The translations under genes and the position numbers were made by a program. A DNA stretch of 64,000 bases, from NCBI GenBank assembly GCA_012729335.1, contig JAAYDJ010000034.1:38237-102236 (forward strand), in the 5' to 3' direction. The notes under the pieces were generated by a model. The model did no database searches. It worked only from the letters and a program-made list of their open reading frames with translations, and had not been told where the DNA came from. This document shows positions 19,083 through 26,933 of this stretch, one piece after another. The stretch comes from Bacteroidales bacterium (lineage in GTDB: Bacteria > Bacteroidota > Bacteroidia > Bacteroidales > Prolixibacteraceae). How positions within the stretch are numbered: the stretch's first letter is position 1; every line of letters starts with the position of its first letter.

Positions 19083-19739
19083 ATGAAGCCGCCCTCATTG
19101 AAATATTCCCTGGCCCCTCTGGCGCTGCTGGCTGCCATGTTGCTTTTCTGCGGAAATGCCCGCGCCCAGTATCCCGAGCCTAAAAATGACCTCGATAAAA
19201 GAGTGCTCACCTTCCTTCAGAACCAGTCGGGCGAATGGAAAGACATGAATGTGCCGGTCACCGACGGCCGGATCCTCTATGACCTGGTGCTGGAAGGCAA
19301 TTACCGCAAGGCATTGGAAATCGGCACTTCTACGGGCCATTCGGCCATATGGATCGCCTGGGCCCTTTCCAAAACCGGCGGTAAGCTGGTGACCATCGAA
19401 ATCGACAAACAACGCTACCTCCAGGCCCTCCAGAATTTCAGGAAAGCCGGCCTTTCTGAACATATCGACGCCCGCCTTGGCGATGCCCACGAACTGGTCC
19501 CCGCCCTCGCAGGAAACTGGGATTTCGTATTCTGCGACGCCGATAAATACTGGTACAAAAATTACTTCACGGCCATGGAGGGAAAGTTAAACAAAGGGGG
19601 CTGCTTCGCCGCCCACAATATCAACACCCGCTCCCCCGACATCAGAGAATTCCTCCGGTACATCCAGGCCCATAACGGATTCACCACCGGCTTCCGCACC
19701 GGCAGCCGCGCCGGTATCTCCGTCAGCTACAGGAAATAA
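19083..19739 (+). CDS. O-methyltransferase-fold protein with an N-terminal export signal
   Basis: A 218-residue class I SAM-dependent methyltransferase of the COMT/PF01596 type. Motif I is ALEIGTSTGHSAIWIA (about residues 78-93), an acidic residue ends the next strand (LVTIEIDKQR), and the metal-site region is DFVFCDADKYWY. What is odd is the N-terminus: KPPSLKYSLAPLALLAAMLL plus LFCGNARAQ is a textbook signal peptide cleaved near residue 28, although SAM is cytoplasmic. No strong ribosome-binding site is visible and no good internal start exists after the signal. The 3' end overlaps the convergent homocysteine methyltransferase by 13 bases. The substrate is unknown. Confidence 0.8.
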   Translation: MKPPSLKYSLAPLALLAAMLLFCGNARAQYPEPKNDLDKRVLTFLQNQSGEWKDMNVPVTDGRILYDLVLEGNYRKALEIGTSTGHSAIWIAWALSKTGGKLVTIEIDKQRYLQALQNFRKAGLSEHIDARLGDAHELVPALAGNWDFVFCDADKYWYKNYFTAMEGKLNKGGCFAAHNINTRSPDIREFLRYIQAHNGFTTGFRTGSRAGISVSYRK

Positions 19740-20614
19740 CCGGCAGCTTTTCTGATGGCCATGATGTGGGCAGGGGTGGTTCCGCAGCAGCCGCCGATGA
19801 TAGAGGCACCGGCCTGCAGGAGGGCTTTGACATGGGAGGCCATCTCTTCCGGGGATTCGGGGAAAACCGTTTGACCCTCGCGGTAAAGGGGAATACCAGC
19901 ATTGGCATGTACGAGAATGGGTACGCCCGGGTGGGTCCGTCTTATTTCCTCCACCACAGGGATCATGCCTGCCATGCCGTTTCCGCAGTTGGTTCCCACG
20001 ATGGATGCGCCGGCTTCGAGGAGGGGCTGAACCATTTCGGCAGGCGATATGCCCATCATGGTCCGGTAGTCGGCGGTCACCAGCCGGTCAAAGGTCATGG
20101 TACAAATCACTTCAAGGCGCGTATTTTCACGGGCAGCGCGCACCGCCAGCACCGCCTCCTCCAGATCGGTCATCGTTTCCACGATGATGGCGTCGGCACC
20201 CCCGGCCTCCAGCGCCAGGGACTGCTCCCGGAAAGCCTCGTACATTTCATCAGCCGTCACTTCCTCCATGATCAGCATCTTCCCCGTGGGCCCTACCGAT
20301 CCCAGCACCAGTACCCGGTCACCGGCCGCCTCACGGCTGATCGCCGCGGCAGCCCGGTTCAGTTCCGTCACCTGCCCGGCCAGCCCATACTTCTCCAGCT
20401 TGAAACGGCTGCCCCCAAAACTGTTGGTCTCGATCAGGTCGGCCCCCGCCTCCACATAACTCCGGGCAATCGCCAGCACATCATCGCGATGGGTCACATT
20501 CCACAGCTCAGGACACTCCCCCGGGCGTAATCCCTTCTGCTGTAAAAAGGTACCCCAAGCCCCGTCCGACACGAGGACCCGATTTCTGATTAAATCTAAC
20601 AACGCTCTCTTCAT
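19727..20614 (-). CDS. Homocysteine S-methyltransferase (MetH N-terminal type)
   Basis: A 295-residue zinc TIM-barrel that moves a methyl group to homocysteine. The zinc ligands are intact: Cys210 in GTNCGNG and Cys276-Cys277 in GGCCGTTP. Other family motifs are LVSDGAWGTFLQ and IETNSFGGSR. The start is MKRALLDL; the frame runs 14 codons further up but that part has no family similarity. It corresponds to the first module of MetH alone, so it needs a separate methyl donor protein, and the corrinoid protein in the same operon is the obvious candidate. An S-methylmethionine or betaine donor is also possible. Preceded by a 40-base tandem repeat and convergent with the O-methyltransferase gene. 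Confidence 0.85.
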   Translation of the reverse strand: MKRALLDLIRNRVLVSDGAWGTFLQQKGLRPGECPELWNVTHRDDVLAIARSYVEAGADLIETNSFGGSRFKLEKYGLAGQVTELNRAAAAISREAAGDRVLVLGSVGPTGKMLIMEEVTADEMYEAFREQSLALEAGGADAIIVETMTDLEEAVLAVRAARENTRLEVICTMTFDRLVTADYRTMMGISPAEMVQPLLEAGASIVGTNCGNGMAGMIPVVEEIRRTHPGVPILVHANAGIPLYREGQTVFPESPEEMASHVKALLQAGASIIGGCCGTTPAHIMAIRKAAGYFL

Positions 20615-20701
20615 AAGTCGACGACCCGCCTGTATACCGGGTATCCAAAAATACAAATAATGTATTACACTGCAGAGTTCAGCTCCTCACAGGTTGACTT
20701 T

Positions 20702-20918
20702 GAGTTATGCCACACCAGATTTCATTCCGGAAGGAGACCGGGGTCCGCCTGACCCGCGACCCTTCCGGGGGGTGAAAAGGAGGTTCGCCTGACCCGCGAT
20801 CCTTCCGGGAGGTGACTGAGAGGTTTTCCTGACCAGATCACATGCCAGGAATTGACTCGGGGGTCCGCCTGACCTGCGACCCTTCCGGGAGGTAACATGT
20901 GAGGTTTTAGAGAGCAGA
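20702..20918. repeat. 40-base tandem repeat inside the corrinoid operon
   Basis: Units start at about 20742, 20782, 20822 and 20862, exactly 40 bases apart. Units 1, 2 and 4 share GGTCCGCCTGACCCGCGACC followed by CTTCCGGGAGGTGA with one to four changes. Unit 3 is diverged but keeps GGT, CCTGACC and TTGAC at the same positions. Diverged half units flank both sides. The array ends at the HD gene stop. A period of 40 is not a multiple of three, so a coding role is unlikely, and units abut without spacers. Confidence 0.8.
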
Positions 20919-21434
20919 TTAGCCTGCGGTTGCCCATCCGTAGAGGGAAGCGGCCAGATCCTTGCCGGTAGACGTCCTGAAGTACTTTTTCACCACCGAG
21001 GGTGCAGCCTCCGGGGTGATATATCCCTCGTGGATGTTCACCAGGAAATCTGCTTCCACGAGGATCTGAAAGTCGGGACCATCGATTTTGGAGTAGGTGT
21101 GGTGATGGCCGGTAATGAAACAGACCCGGTCCATCACATGGGGGTGGATGCCGCACCCCTCCATGATGGAGCGGGCCACGGCGGGCCCTTCCATCTCCTG
21201 GAAACGGCTGTCGGAAGAGTGGTGTTTCCTCACGGCTTCCTTGATGCCGATATCATGCAGAATGGCTGTCAGGGCGGTGATCAGCGCCTTCTCCTCCGGA
21301 AGCCGCTCCCCCGAAAGGATTGCCCTGGCAAAGCCGTAAACCTTAAAGGCATGGCTGATCCGTTTGATATCGTCTCCAAAATAGCGCACCATACCAAGCA
21401 ATACCGCACTTTCTTCCATATCACGCATATACAT
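20919..21434 (-). CDS. HD-domain phosphohydrolase-like protein
   Basis: A 171-residue cytoplasmic protein with the metal ligands of the HD superfamily: His28 (SHAFKVYG), His60-Asp61 (ILHDIG), histidines near 97-112 (GIHPHV, TGHHHTYS) and Asp129 (LVEADFLVN). An AAGGAG site 8 bases upstream fixes the ATG. It begins 3 bases after the stop of the UroD-thioredoxin gene, so the two are translated from one message. HD proteins hydrolyse phosphate esters or nucleotides, and small members like this recur beside corrinoid methyltransferase genes. Its precise substrate and its role in the operon are unknown. Confidence 0.8.
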   Translation of the reverse strand: MYMRDMEESAVLLGMVRYFGDDIKRISHAFKVYGFARAILSGERLPEEKALITALTAILHDIGIKEAVRKHHSSDSRFQEMEGPAVARSIMEGCGIHPHVMDRVCFITGHHHTYSKIDGPDFQILVEADFLVNIHEGYITPEAAPSVVKKYFRTSTGKDLAASLYGWATAG

Positions 21435-21437
21435 ACA

Positions 21438-23060
21438 TTACAACTCCTTGATCCACTCCTTCAGCACGTCAAGGGACGGCTGGCTGTTTTCGCATTTCAG
21501 GCGGTAGTGGACGGTCACCAGCGCCGGCCCCCTGGTGATGCCGAATGCCGCCATTTTCGCCCGGTCGGTGATCATCGTGATGGAAATATCCTTCCCCAGT
21601 TCCAGCGAGGCCTGCCTGACCTTTTCATTCATCTCACGGCATACCTCCTCCGTTTCCCCGAAAAGGAGAATCTCACTCCGCTTCGAGCGGATCTTCAGCT
21701 TCAGCTTTTCATTGATACGCTGCTGGATGGCCTGGATCAGCTGTCCCTGCGGCGGAATTTTCGATACAAAGGCGATTTTCCCGTCAATGCATATGGTGGG
21801 GATATTTTTAACCATCAGGGAGGACATGAAGGTGACGGCTTCCATCCGCTTGATGGCATGTTCCCGCCATTCTACCACCCCCTCGAAGTGGGGCGCCACC
21901 CGTTTGACAGCCTCCACCATGTACTGACAGGGAGCACAAGATTCCGAATCGAGGGTAATAATATCGACGATGACCTTATCGCTCTGGCCATAATCGTTCA
22001 TGTTCAGGATGGCGATGCGGCCGTCGCTGGTTTCCAGGGCGCGGACCACCTCCTGCTGATAGGGATCACGCACCAGTTCAGCGACGGCTTGAAGATTCTC
22101 CACCGGCGTTTCCATGGGAAGGTCACACCCCGGAGCCAGGATAAATCCCTTTCTTCCTGCCTGGTCAAGGCAGGTAAGGGCCTCCTGCCGGGCATCGTCG
22201 GCGCTTCCCATCAGTAAGACCACCGTCAGACGCAGGTTGCCCCCAAAGCTCACCCCGCTCGCCAGCGCTTTCTCCCGCACAAAGTCAAGGGGGATGTTCT
22301 CGTCAATGGAGATGTTGTCGGGGCGGCAGCGGCACATCACTTCGATGTTCTGCTGCGCATGGCCGCACACGAAAAAGGAACTCAGCCGCCCTGCCGCACG
22401 GATGTCACTGAAGATACGCGTGGCATAGGGAGCCACATATTCTTCAAAACTATCAGGATCGATCTGGCTGGTCATCGGATCGACCAGGGCAATCACATCA
22501 CAGCCAGCCTCCATCAGCCAGCCGGCCATCCTGCCGGCTACCTCCGTACAGAAAGACATCAGATCATGCACCTCGCCGGGGGCTTCAAACAATTTCAGAA
22601 AAATATCGGTCCCCAGAAGATGAAGCGCCAGTGTAAAAGGACCCGTTACCAACCCATACAGGGCAATCCCGGGATACTTCTCCCTTAAGGCACGGGTGGT
22701 CTCCAACACCTGGGGAATTCTTCCCTTTCCGGAAGTAAACTCCGGCAGATCACCAAGGGTTCTTCCTTCAGCCAGGGGATGGGAGATCACCGCCGGAGGA
22801 GTTCCCGACGACCATTTCAGGGCGCAACCCAGCACTTCGGCCTCGAGCTGAAGGTCAAATACCACGGGAATCCCGTCGGGCTGGTACATGTCGATCGCTT
22901 TGCTTATTCCGGCCGTCATCAGTGCCGAAGATTGCAGGTACCGGGTGGCGTCTACCCCGGTGAGAAACCCCCCGTGTACCCCTACAAAAGGTACCCACGG
23001 TACCCTCTCCGTCTCCTGCAGTCCCATCGCCGCCCTGATCAGCTCCAATCCATTCATCAT
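21438..23060 (-). CDS. UroD-family corrinoid methyltransferase fused to two thioredoxin-like domains
   Basis: A 540-residue cytoplasmic fusion. Residues 1-345 are a uroporphyrinogen-decarboxylase-fold methyltransferase of the MtaA/MtbA/CmuA/O-demethylase group, with SSFFVCGHAQQN (Cys232) and LAPGCDLPMETPVENLQA (Cys312), the region that binds zinc and the methyl acceptor. In MtaA the first site is HxCG; here the His position is Phe, with a His two residues after the Cys. Residues about 360-440 are a thioredoxin fold with active CAPC (375-378) and the cis-Pro loop NIPTICIDG. Residues 460-540 look like a second thioredoxin fold with a cis-Pro (RGPALVTV) but no CxxC. The gene sits between the corrinoid protein and the HD protein. 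The methyl donor is unknown. Confidence 0.85.
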   Translation of the reverse strand: MMNGLELIRAAMGLQETERVPWVPFVGVHGGFLTGVDATRYLQSSALMTAGISKAIDMYQPDGIPVVFDLQLEAEVLGCALKWSSGTPPAVISHPLAEGRTLGDLPEFTSGKGRIPQVLETTRALREKYPGIALYGLVTGPFTLALHLLGTDIFLKLFEAPGEVHDLMSFCTEVAGRMAGWLMEAGCDVIALVDPMTSQIDPDSFEEYVAPYATRIFSDIRAAGRLSSFFVCGHAQQNIEVMCRCRPDNISIDENIPLDFVREKALASGVSFGGNLRLTVVLLMGSADDARQEALTCLDQAGRKGFILAPGCDLPMETPVENLQAVAELVRDPYQQEVVRALETSDGRIAILNMNDYGQSDKVIVDIITLDSESCAPCQYMVEAVKRVAPHFEGVVEWREHAIKRMEAVTFMSSLMVKNIPTICIDGKIAFVSKIPPQGQLIQAIQQRINEKLKLKIRSKRSEILLFGETEEVCREMNEKVRQASLELGKDISITMITDRAKMAAFGITRGPALVTVHYRLKCENSQPSLDVLKEWIKEL

Positions 23061-23158
23061 AATCGATTATGTTCTATATCAACGGTAATCCTGAGATGCA
23101 GGGCGCCTGCACCGGCCTCTTAAACGCCCCATCCCTCTTAAACTAACCACCACTCCTT

Positions 23159-23282
23159 CATTCTGATATCCTGACATTCTAATATCCTGACATTCTGATA
23201 TCCTGACATTCTGATATCCTGACCTTATGGAATTCTGACCTTCTGGTAATTTGATATTTTTATATTCTAATCCTCTAATCTT
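23159..23282. repeat. 16-base tandem repeat between corrinoid protein and methyltransferase genes
   Basis: Four near-identical copies of CATTCTGATATCCTGA start at about 23159, 23175, 23191 and 23207 (one base differs in copy 2). Two diverged copies follow (CCTTATGGAATTCTGA, CCTTCTGGTAATTTGA), then an 8-base pattern (CTAATCTT, CCAATCTT). The array fills most of the 222-base gap in the operon and is much richer in AT than the flanking genes. Confidence 0.88.
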
Positions 23283-23954
23283 CTAATCTTCCAATCTTCC
23301 ATTCAGGTATTCGACGAGCCCCTGTGGATCGCGGGAATAGGCATCGGCGCCGATTTTCTCGCAGAACTCGCGGGTGACGGGGGCACCGCCCACGGCCACT
23401 TTCACCTCCGGAAGGGCCTCCTTGATCGCTTTGGAGATTCTTTCCATACTGGGCATGGTGGTGGTCAGCAATGCCGACAACCCCACATAGGCCCCCGGAT
23501 GCTCCCGTAAAACCTCAATAAAACGTTCAGGCTTCACATCCACCCCCAGATCAACCACCTTCCAGCCGTTTCCCTCCACCATCATGGATACCAGGTTCTT
23601 ACCGATGTCGTGGAGATCTCCCTCCACGGTGCCGATCACAAAAGTTCCCTTTTGGCGGGCTTCACCAGTGAGAAAATAGGGTTTCAGATGCACCATGGCG
23701 GTATTCATGGCTTTGGCCGACATCAGTACTTGCGGCACAAAAACCTTGTTCTCCCGGAATTTCACCCCTACCCGTTCCATTCCGGGCATCAGGCCGAGGG
23801 TCAGGACATCCTGGGGCGATGCACCCTGGTCGAGCAGTTGGCGGGTGAGTTCATCGGCCCCCACCTGCCCTTTCATCTGCGGGGGAAATGGCGAAGCCTG
23901 GTTGATCTTTCCGAATTCGACACATTCGGAAAGCTTCTGCAACAATTCAGTCAT
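23283..23954 (-). CDS. Corrinoid (cobalamin-binding) methyl carrier protein, MtaC/MtbC family
   Basis: A 223-residue two-domain corrinoid protein. Residues about 1-95 form the four-helix cap (LGLMPGMERVGVKFRENKVFVPQVLMSAKA). Residues 100-223 form the Rossmann B12 domain with GTVEGDLHDIGKNLV; His115 of DxHxxG is the lower axial cobalt ligand. The end has GLSALLTTTMPSME and VAVGGAPV, also standard. It carries a methyl group between a donor methyltransferase and an acceptor enzyme. I use the ATG at 23954; the frame also allows GTG two codons earlier. First gene of the operon with UroD-thioredoxin, HD and homocysteine methyltransferase genes. A reductive activator (RACE protein) is not seen in the window. 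Confidence 0.92.
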   Translation of the reverse strand: MTELLQKLSECVEFGKINQASPFPPQMKGQVGADELTRQLLDQGASPQDVLTLGLMPGMERVGVKFRENKVFVPQVLMSAKAMNTAMVHLKPYFLTGEARQKGTFVIGTVEGDLHDIGKNLVSMMVEGNGWKVVDLGVDVKPERFIEVLREHPGAYVGLSALLTTTMPSMERISKAIKEALPEVKVAVGGAPVTREFCEKIGADAYSRDPQGLVEYLNGRLED

Positions 23955-23973
23955 AGTCACTACAGGTTTTCTG

Positions 23974-24004
23974 CAAATTTAGGGGAAGGCTGCAAAAAAG
24001 GAAA
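23974..24004 (-). promoter_or_regulatory. Promoter of the corrinoid operon
   Basis: On the minus strand TAAATTTG (plus 23974-23981) matches TAnnTTTG, and TTTC (24001-24004) lies 19 bases upstream as a near match to TTTG. The box ends 20 bases before the ATG, giving a short leader like other minus-strand operons in this window. Confidence 0.6.
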
Positions 24005-24071
24005 GAATTTCGGGGAAAAAGGATGTGTCGATTCTGTTCCCTGAGAATGGTGGTCAACCCACATAAAAGTT

Positions 24072-24143
24072 TATTTTTGTGTAACGGCTAAAACCTGATG
24101 AAAGTCGCATGGTGCTTCGACCACATAAGGACATGTACATTTG
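24072..24143 (+). promoter_or_regulatory. Two candidate -7 boxes upstream of the Gfo/Idh gene
   Basis: TATTTTTG (about 24072-24079) and TACATTTG (about 24136-24143) both match TAnnTTTG. Neither has a clear TTTG at the right spacing. The second gives a leader of about 120 bases to the ATG at 24270. Confidence 0.35.
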
Positions 24144-24269
24144 CTCCATGCGAAACGGAGTTCGGCGTAGCACCGCGGAGTCCATTCCATGGGCATAAAG
24201 CACATAAAACAGCTTCACTTCGATATATCACTGAAGAGCAAGTTATTAATAAACATAAATACTCATGCA

Positions 24270-25346
24270 ATGAGCAAAATCTGGAACATCGGCTTGTTGG
24301 GGTGCGGGAAGGTGGCCCGTATGCATGCCGCAGCCATCGGGGAGCTTTCCAATGCCCGTCTGGCGGGGGTTTGGAGCCGTACCCGCTCCAGTGCCGACGC
24401 CTTTGCCGACGCCTTTGGCACCACAAGCCACGCCACTCCCGGAGAATTGGTGACCGGGGCTGGCATTGACCTGGCCATCATCTGCACGCCGCATCTTTTT
24501 CACACTGCGGCAGCCTTGGAGGTTATTGAAAAAGGGGCCCACGTGTTGGTAGAGAAACCTCTGTCGATCGATCCTTTTGATGGCGACAGGATGATTGAGG
24601 CGGCGCAGCTGAAGGGGGTGAAGCTGGGGGTGGTAAGCCAGCGGAGGTGGTATCCTCCTGCAGCCCGGGTCAAAGCCACCATCGATGCCGGCAAAATCGG
24701 AACCCCTGCCCTGGGGACGGTGGTCATGCTGGGGTGGCGCGACCGTTCCTATTATGACGCCGACGAATGGCGCGGCACCTGGAACCTTGAAGGGGGAGGC
24801 GTCCTGGTCAACCAGGCCCCCCATCAGCTCGATCTCCTCCTCTGGTACATGGGCGAGATCGACGAAGTCTACGGCATCTGGAAAAACCTCAACCATCCCT
24901 ACATCGAAGTCGATGATACCGCCCTGGCCATCATCCGCTTTAAAAACGGGGCCATCGGCAACATCGTGGTCAGCAACTCCCAGAAACCGGGTATCCACGG
25001 AAAGGTACACATCCACGGAAGCAACGGCGCCTCGGTGGGCGTGCAAACCGAAAGCGGCGCCATGTTTCTCCCGGGGCAAACCGGTATCCTTGCCCCTCCC
25101 GTCAATGACGTGTGGACCATCCCCGGGGAAGAGCACCTCCCCGCTCTGTGGGAAAAGGAAGATGCCGCATACTTCAGTGCCATCGACCCGGCCACCCACT
25201 TCATGAAACTGCAGATCGCCGATTTTCTCACGGCCCTGGAAAACGGCGGTGAACCGGCGGTGACAGGGTTTGACGGGCGCCGGGTCGTAGAACTCTTCGA
25301 CGCGATCTACCGTTCACAGCGTGAAAACAGACCGGTGAAACTGTGA
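24270..25346 (+). CDS. Gfo/Idh/MocA-family NAD(P)-dependent oxidoreductase
   Basis: A 358-residue cytoplasmic dehydrogenase. The N-terminal Rossmann fold has IGLLGCGKVARMHAAAI (GxGxxA), CTPHLFH and VEKPLSID with Lys96, the conserved EKP motif. The C-terminal domain has GGGVLVNQAPHQLDLLLWYMG, where the His is the usual catalytic residue. I start at MSKIWNIG, since the longer frame has no family similarity and contains a promoter-like box. The next gene, 37 bases on, encodes a GntP permease, so the pair probably imports and oxidises or epimerises a sugar acid or polyol. The exact substrate cannot be read from the sequence. Confidence 0.9.
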   Translation: MSKIWNIGLLGCGKVARMHAAAIGELSNARLAGVWSRTRSSADAFADAFGTTSHATPGELVTGAGIDLAIICTPHLFHTAAALEVIEKGAHVLVEKPLSIDPFDGDRMIEAAQLKGVKLGVVSQRRWYPPAARVKATIDAGKIGTPALGTVVMLGWRDRSYYDADEWRGTWNLEGGGVLVNQAPHQLDLLLWYMGEIDEVYGIWKNLNHPYIEVDDTALAIIRFKNGAIGNIVVSNSQKPGIHGKVHIHGSNGASVGVQTESGAMFLPGQTGILAPPVNDVWTIPGEEHLPALWEKEDAAYFSAIDPATHFMKLQIADFLTALENGGEPAVTGFDGRRVVELFDAIYRSQRENRPVKL

Positions 25347-25383
25347 TTCACACCCTTCAGGTTGAAATGACCTCATAGAAGAT

Positions 25384-26730
25384 ATGTCTGCCGGATTCAT
25401 ATTATTTCTGGTCACCTCAGCGGTGGCCCTTCTGCTGTTTCTCGTCCTGAAACTGAAGATCAGCGCCTTTATCTCGCTTCTGATCACCGCCATTTACGTG
25501 GGATTGCTCTCGGGGATGGCTCCCGAGGCCGTGCTGAAAAGCATCCAGGAAGGCATGGGCAGTACCCTGGGATTTGTAGCTACGGTAGTCGGACTGGGGG
25601 CGATTTTCGGACAAATCCTGGAGACTTCAGGAGGCGCCGAAGCCCTGGCCCATTCGCTGGTCCGCCGGTTCGGTCAGGAGAAAGCCCCCTGGGCCATGTC
25701 CCTCACTGGCTTCCTTGTGGCCATTCCCGTCTTCTTCGACGTGGGATTCATCATCCTGGTGCCCATCGTCTACGCCCTGGCCCGCGACACCCGGCGCTCC
25801 CTCCTCTACTATGCCATTCCTCTGCTGGCCGGACTTGCAGCCACCCACACCTTCGTGCCGCCCACCCCCGGCCCTGTGGCCGTCGCCGATATCATCAACG
25901 TTCAGCTGGGATGGGTCATCCTCTTCGGCCTCCTCCTGGGCATCCCCACCACCATCCTTGCCGGGCCGGTGTGGGGCCGCTATATCTCAGGTAAAATATT
26001 CCTGCCGGCACCCGGCGAACCTCCGGAAGAATCCTCCCCATCGGAGCTTCCCTCTTTCGGACTGATCGCTTCCCTGATTGGGGTGCCCCTGTTCCTGATT
26101 CTGCTGAACACCCTCACAGGGGTCCTGGTCGACAAGGATATCCTCGGGGTTTCCCTGCTGACCACGGCCATCCGCTTCCTGGGTCATCCTTTTACAGCGC
26201 TGATCATCGCTACTTTACTGGCCATCTGGCTGCTGGGGCTCCGCAGGGGCATGACCCGGCAGGCCATCCTGGAACTGAGCAACAAAGCCCTCGGCCCGGC
26301 CGGACTGATTATCCTGATTACCGGCGCTGGAGGGGTCCTCAAGCAAATCCTGGTCGACAGCGGCATGGGTAAAATGATGGCCGAATCCATGGCAGGTTCA
26401 TCTCTCTCCCCCATCTTTCTGGCCTGGCTCCTGGCCGCCGTGGTCCGCATCACCCAGGGATCGGCCACCGTGGCCATGATCACCGCCGCAGGGATCATCG
26501 CCCCCGTCCTCCAGCTTCTCAACCTCAGCGACCCCCTCCGCGCCCTCGTCGTCATCGCCATCGCCTCAGGCGCCACCATCCTCTCCCATGTCAACGACAG
26601 CGGATTCTGGCTGGTGGGCAAATACCTCGGCATGAACGAAAAGGATACCCTCCGCTCATGGACCGTCATGGAAACCATCATCGCCGTTTGCGGACTCGTC
26701 TTCGCCCTGCTGGCCAGCCTCTTTTTCTGA
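25384..26730 (+). CDS. GntP-family gluconate/sugar-acid:H+ symporter
   Basis: A 448-residue inner-membrane permease with about 12 hydrophobic segments. GntP-type motifs are GLGAIFGQILETSGGAE, the loop GFLVAIPVFFDVGFIILVP and THTFVPPTPGPVAVA, plus GSATVAMITAAG and HVNDSGFW near the C-terminus. The family moves gluconate and related acids with protons. It lies 37 bases after the Gfo/Idh gene in a two-gene operon. No kinase or aldolase for the product is adjacent. The length matches family members. Confidence 0.93.
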   Translation: MSAGFILFLVTSAVALLLFLVLKLKISAFISLLITAIYVGLLSGMAPEAVLKSIQEGMGSTLGFVATVVGLGAIFGQILETSGGAEALAHSLVRRFGQEKAPWAMSLTGFLVAIPVFFDVGFIILVPIVYALARDTRRSLLYYAIPLLAGLAATHTFVPPTPGPVAVADIINVQLGWVILFGLLLGIPTTILAGPVWGRYISGKIFLPAPGEPPEESSPSELPSFGLIASLIGVPLFLILLNTLTGVLVDKDILGVSLLTTAIRFLGHPFTALIIATLLAIWLLGLRRGMTRQAILELSNKALGPAGLIILITGAGGVLKQILVDSGMGKMMAESMAGSSLSPIFLAWLLAAVVRITQGSATVAMITAAGIIAPVLQLLNLSDPLRALVVIAIASGATILSHVNDSGFWLVGKYLGMNEKDTLRSWTVMETIIAVCGLVFALLASLFF

Positions 26731-26933
26731 CACACCGCTCCCTTTTCACTGACTGCCACACGAATGGTCAGAAAACGGTTCAAAGGAGTGCTCCCGAGTT
26801 TGACAGTTCATTTTTGTAACTATTTGATTTAATGCAGCATGAATGGTGTCAAAAAAATTTATGACACTACATTTCCTCTTTTTTCAGTATTTTCGGTGGT
26901 ATCTTCATTTTCATTGCCTGATAATAAGTATTA

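Noticed and set aside
20742..20901. Regular 40-base repeats as a possible CRISPR array
   Set aside because: The units abut with no unique spacers, one unit is strongly diverged, and no cas gene is present.
20722..21156. 144-codon minus-strand frame across the 40-base repeats
   Set aside because: It overlaps the HD gene in another phase, and the repeat period of 40 shifts the frame each unit, so coding is not credible.
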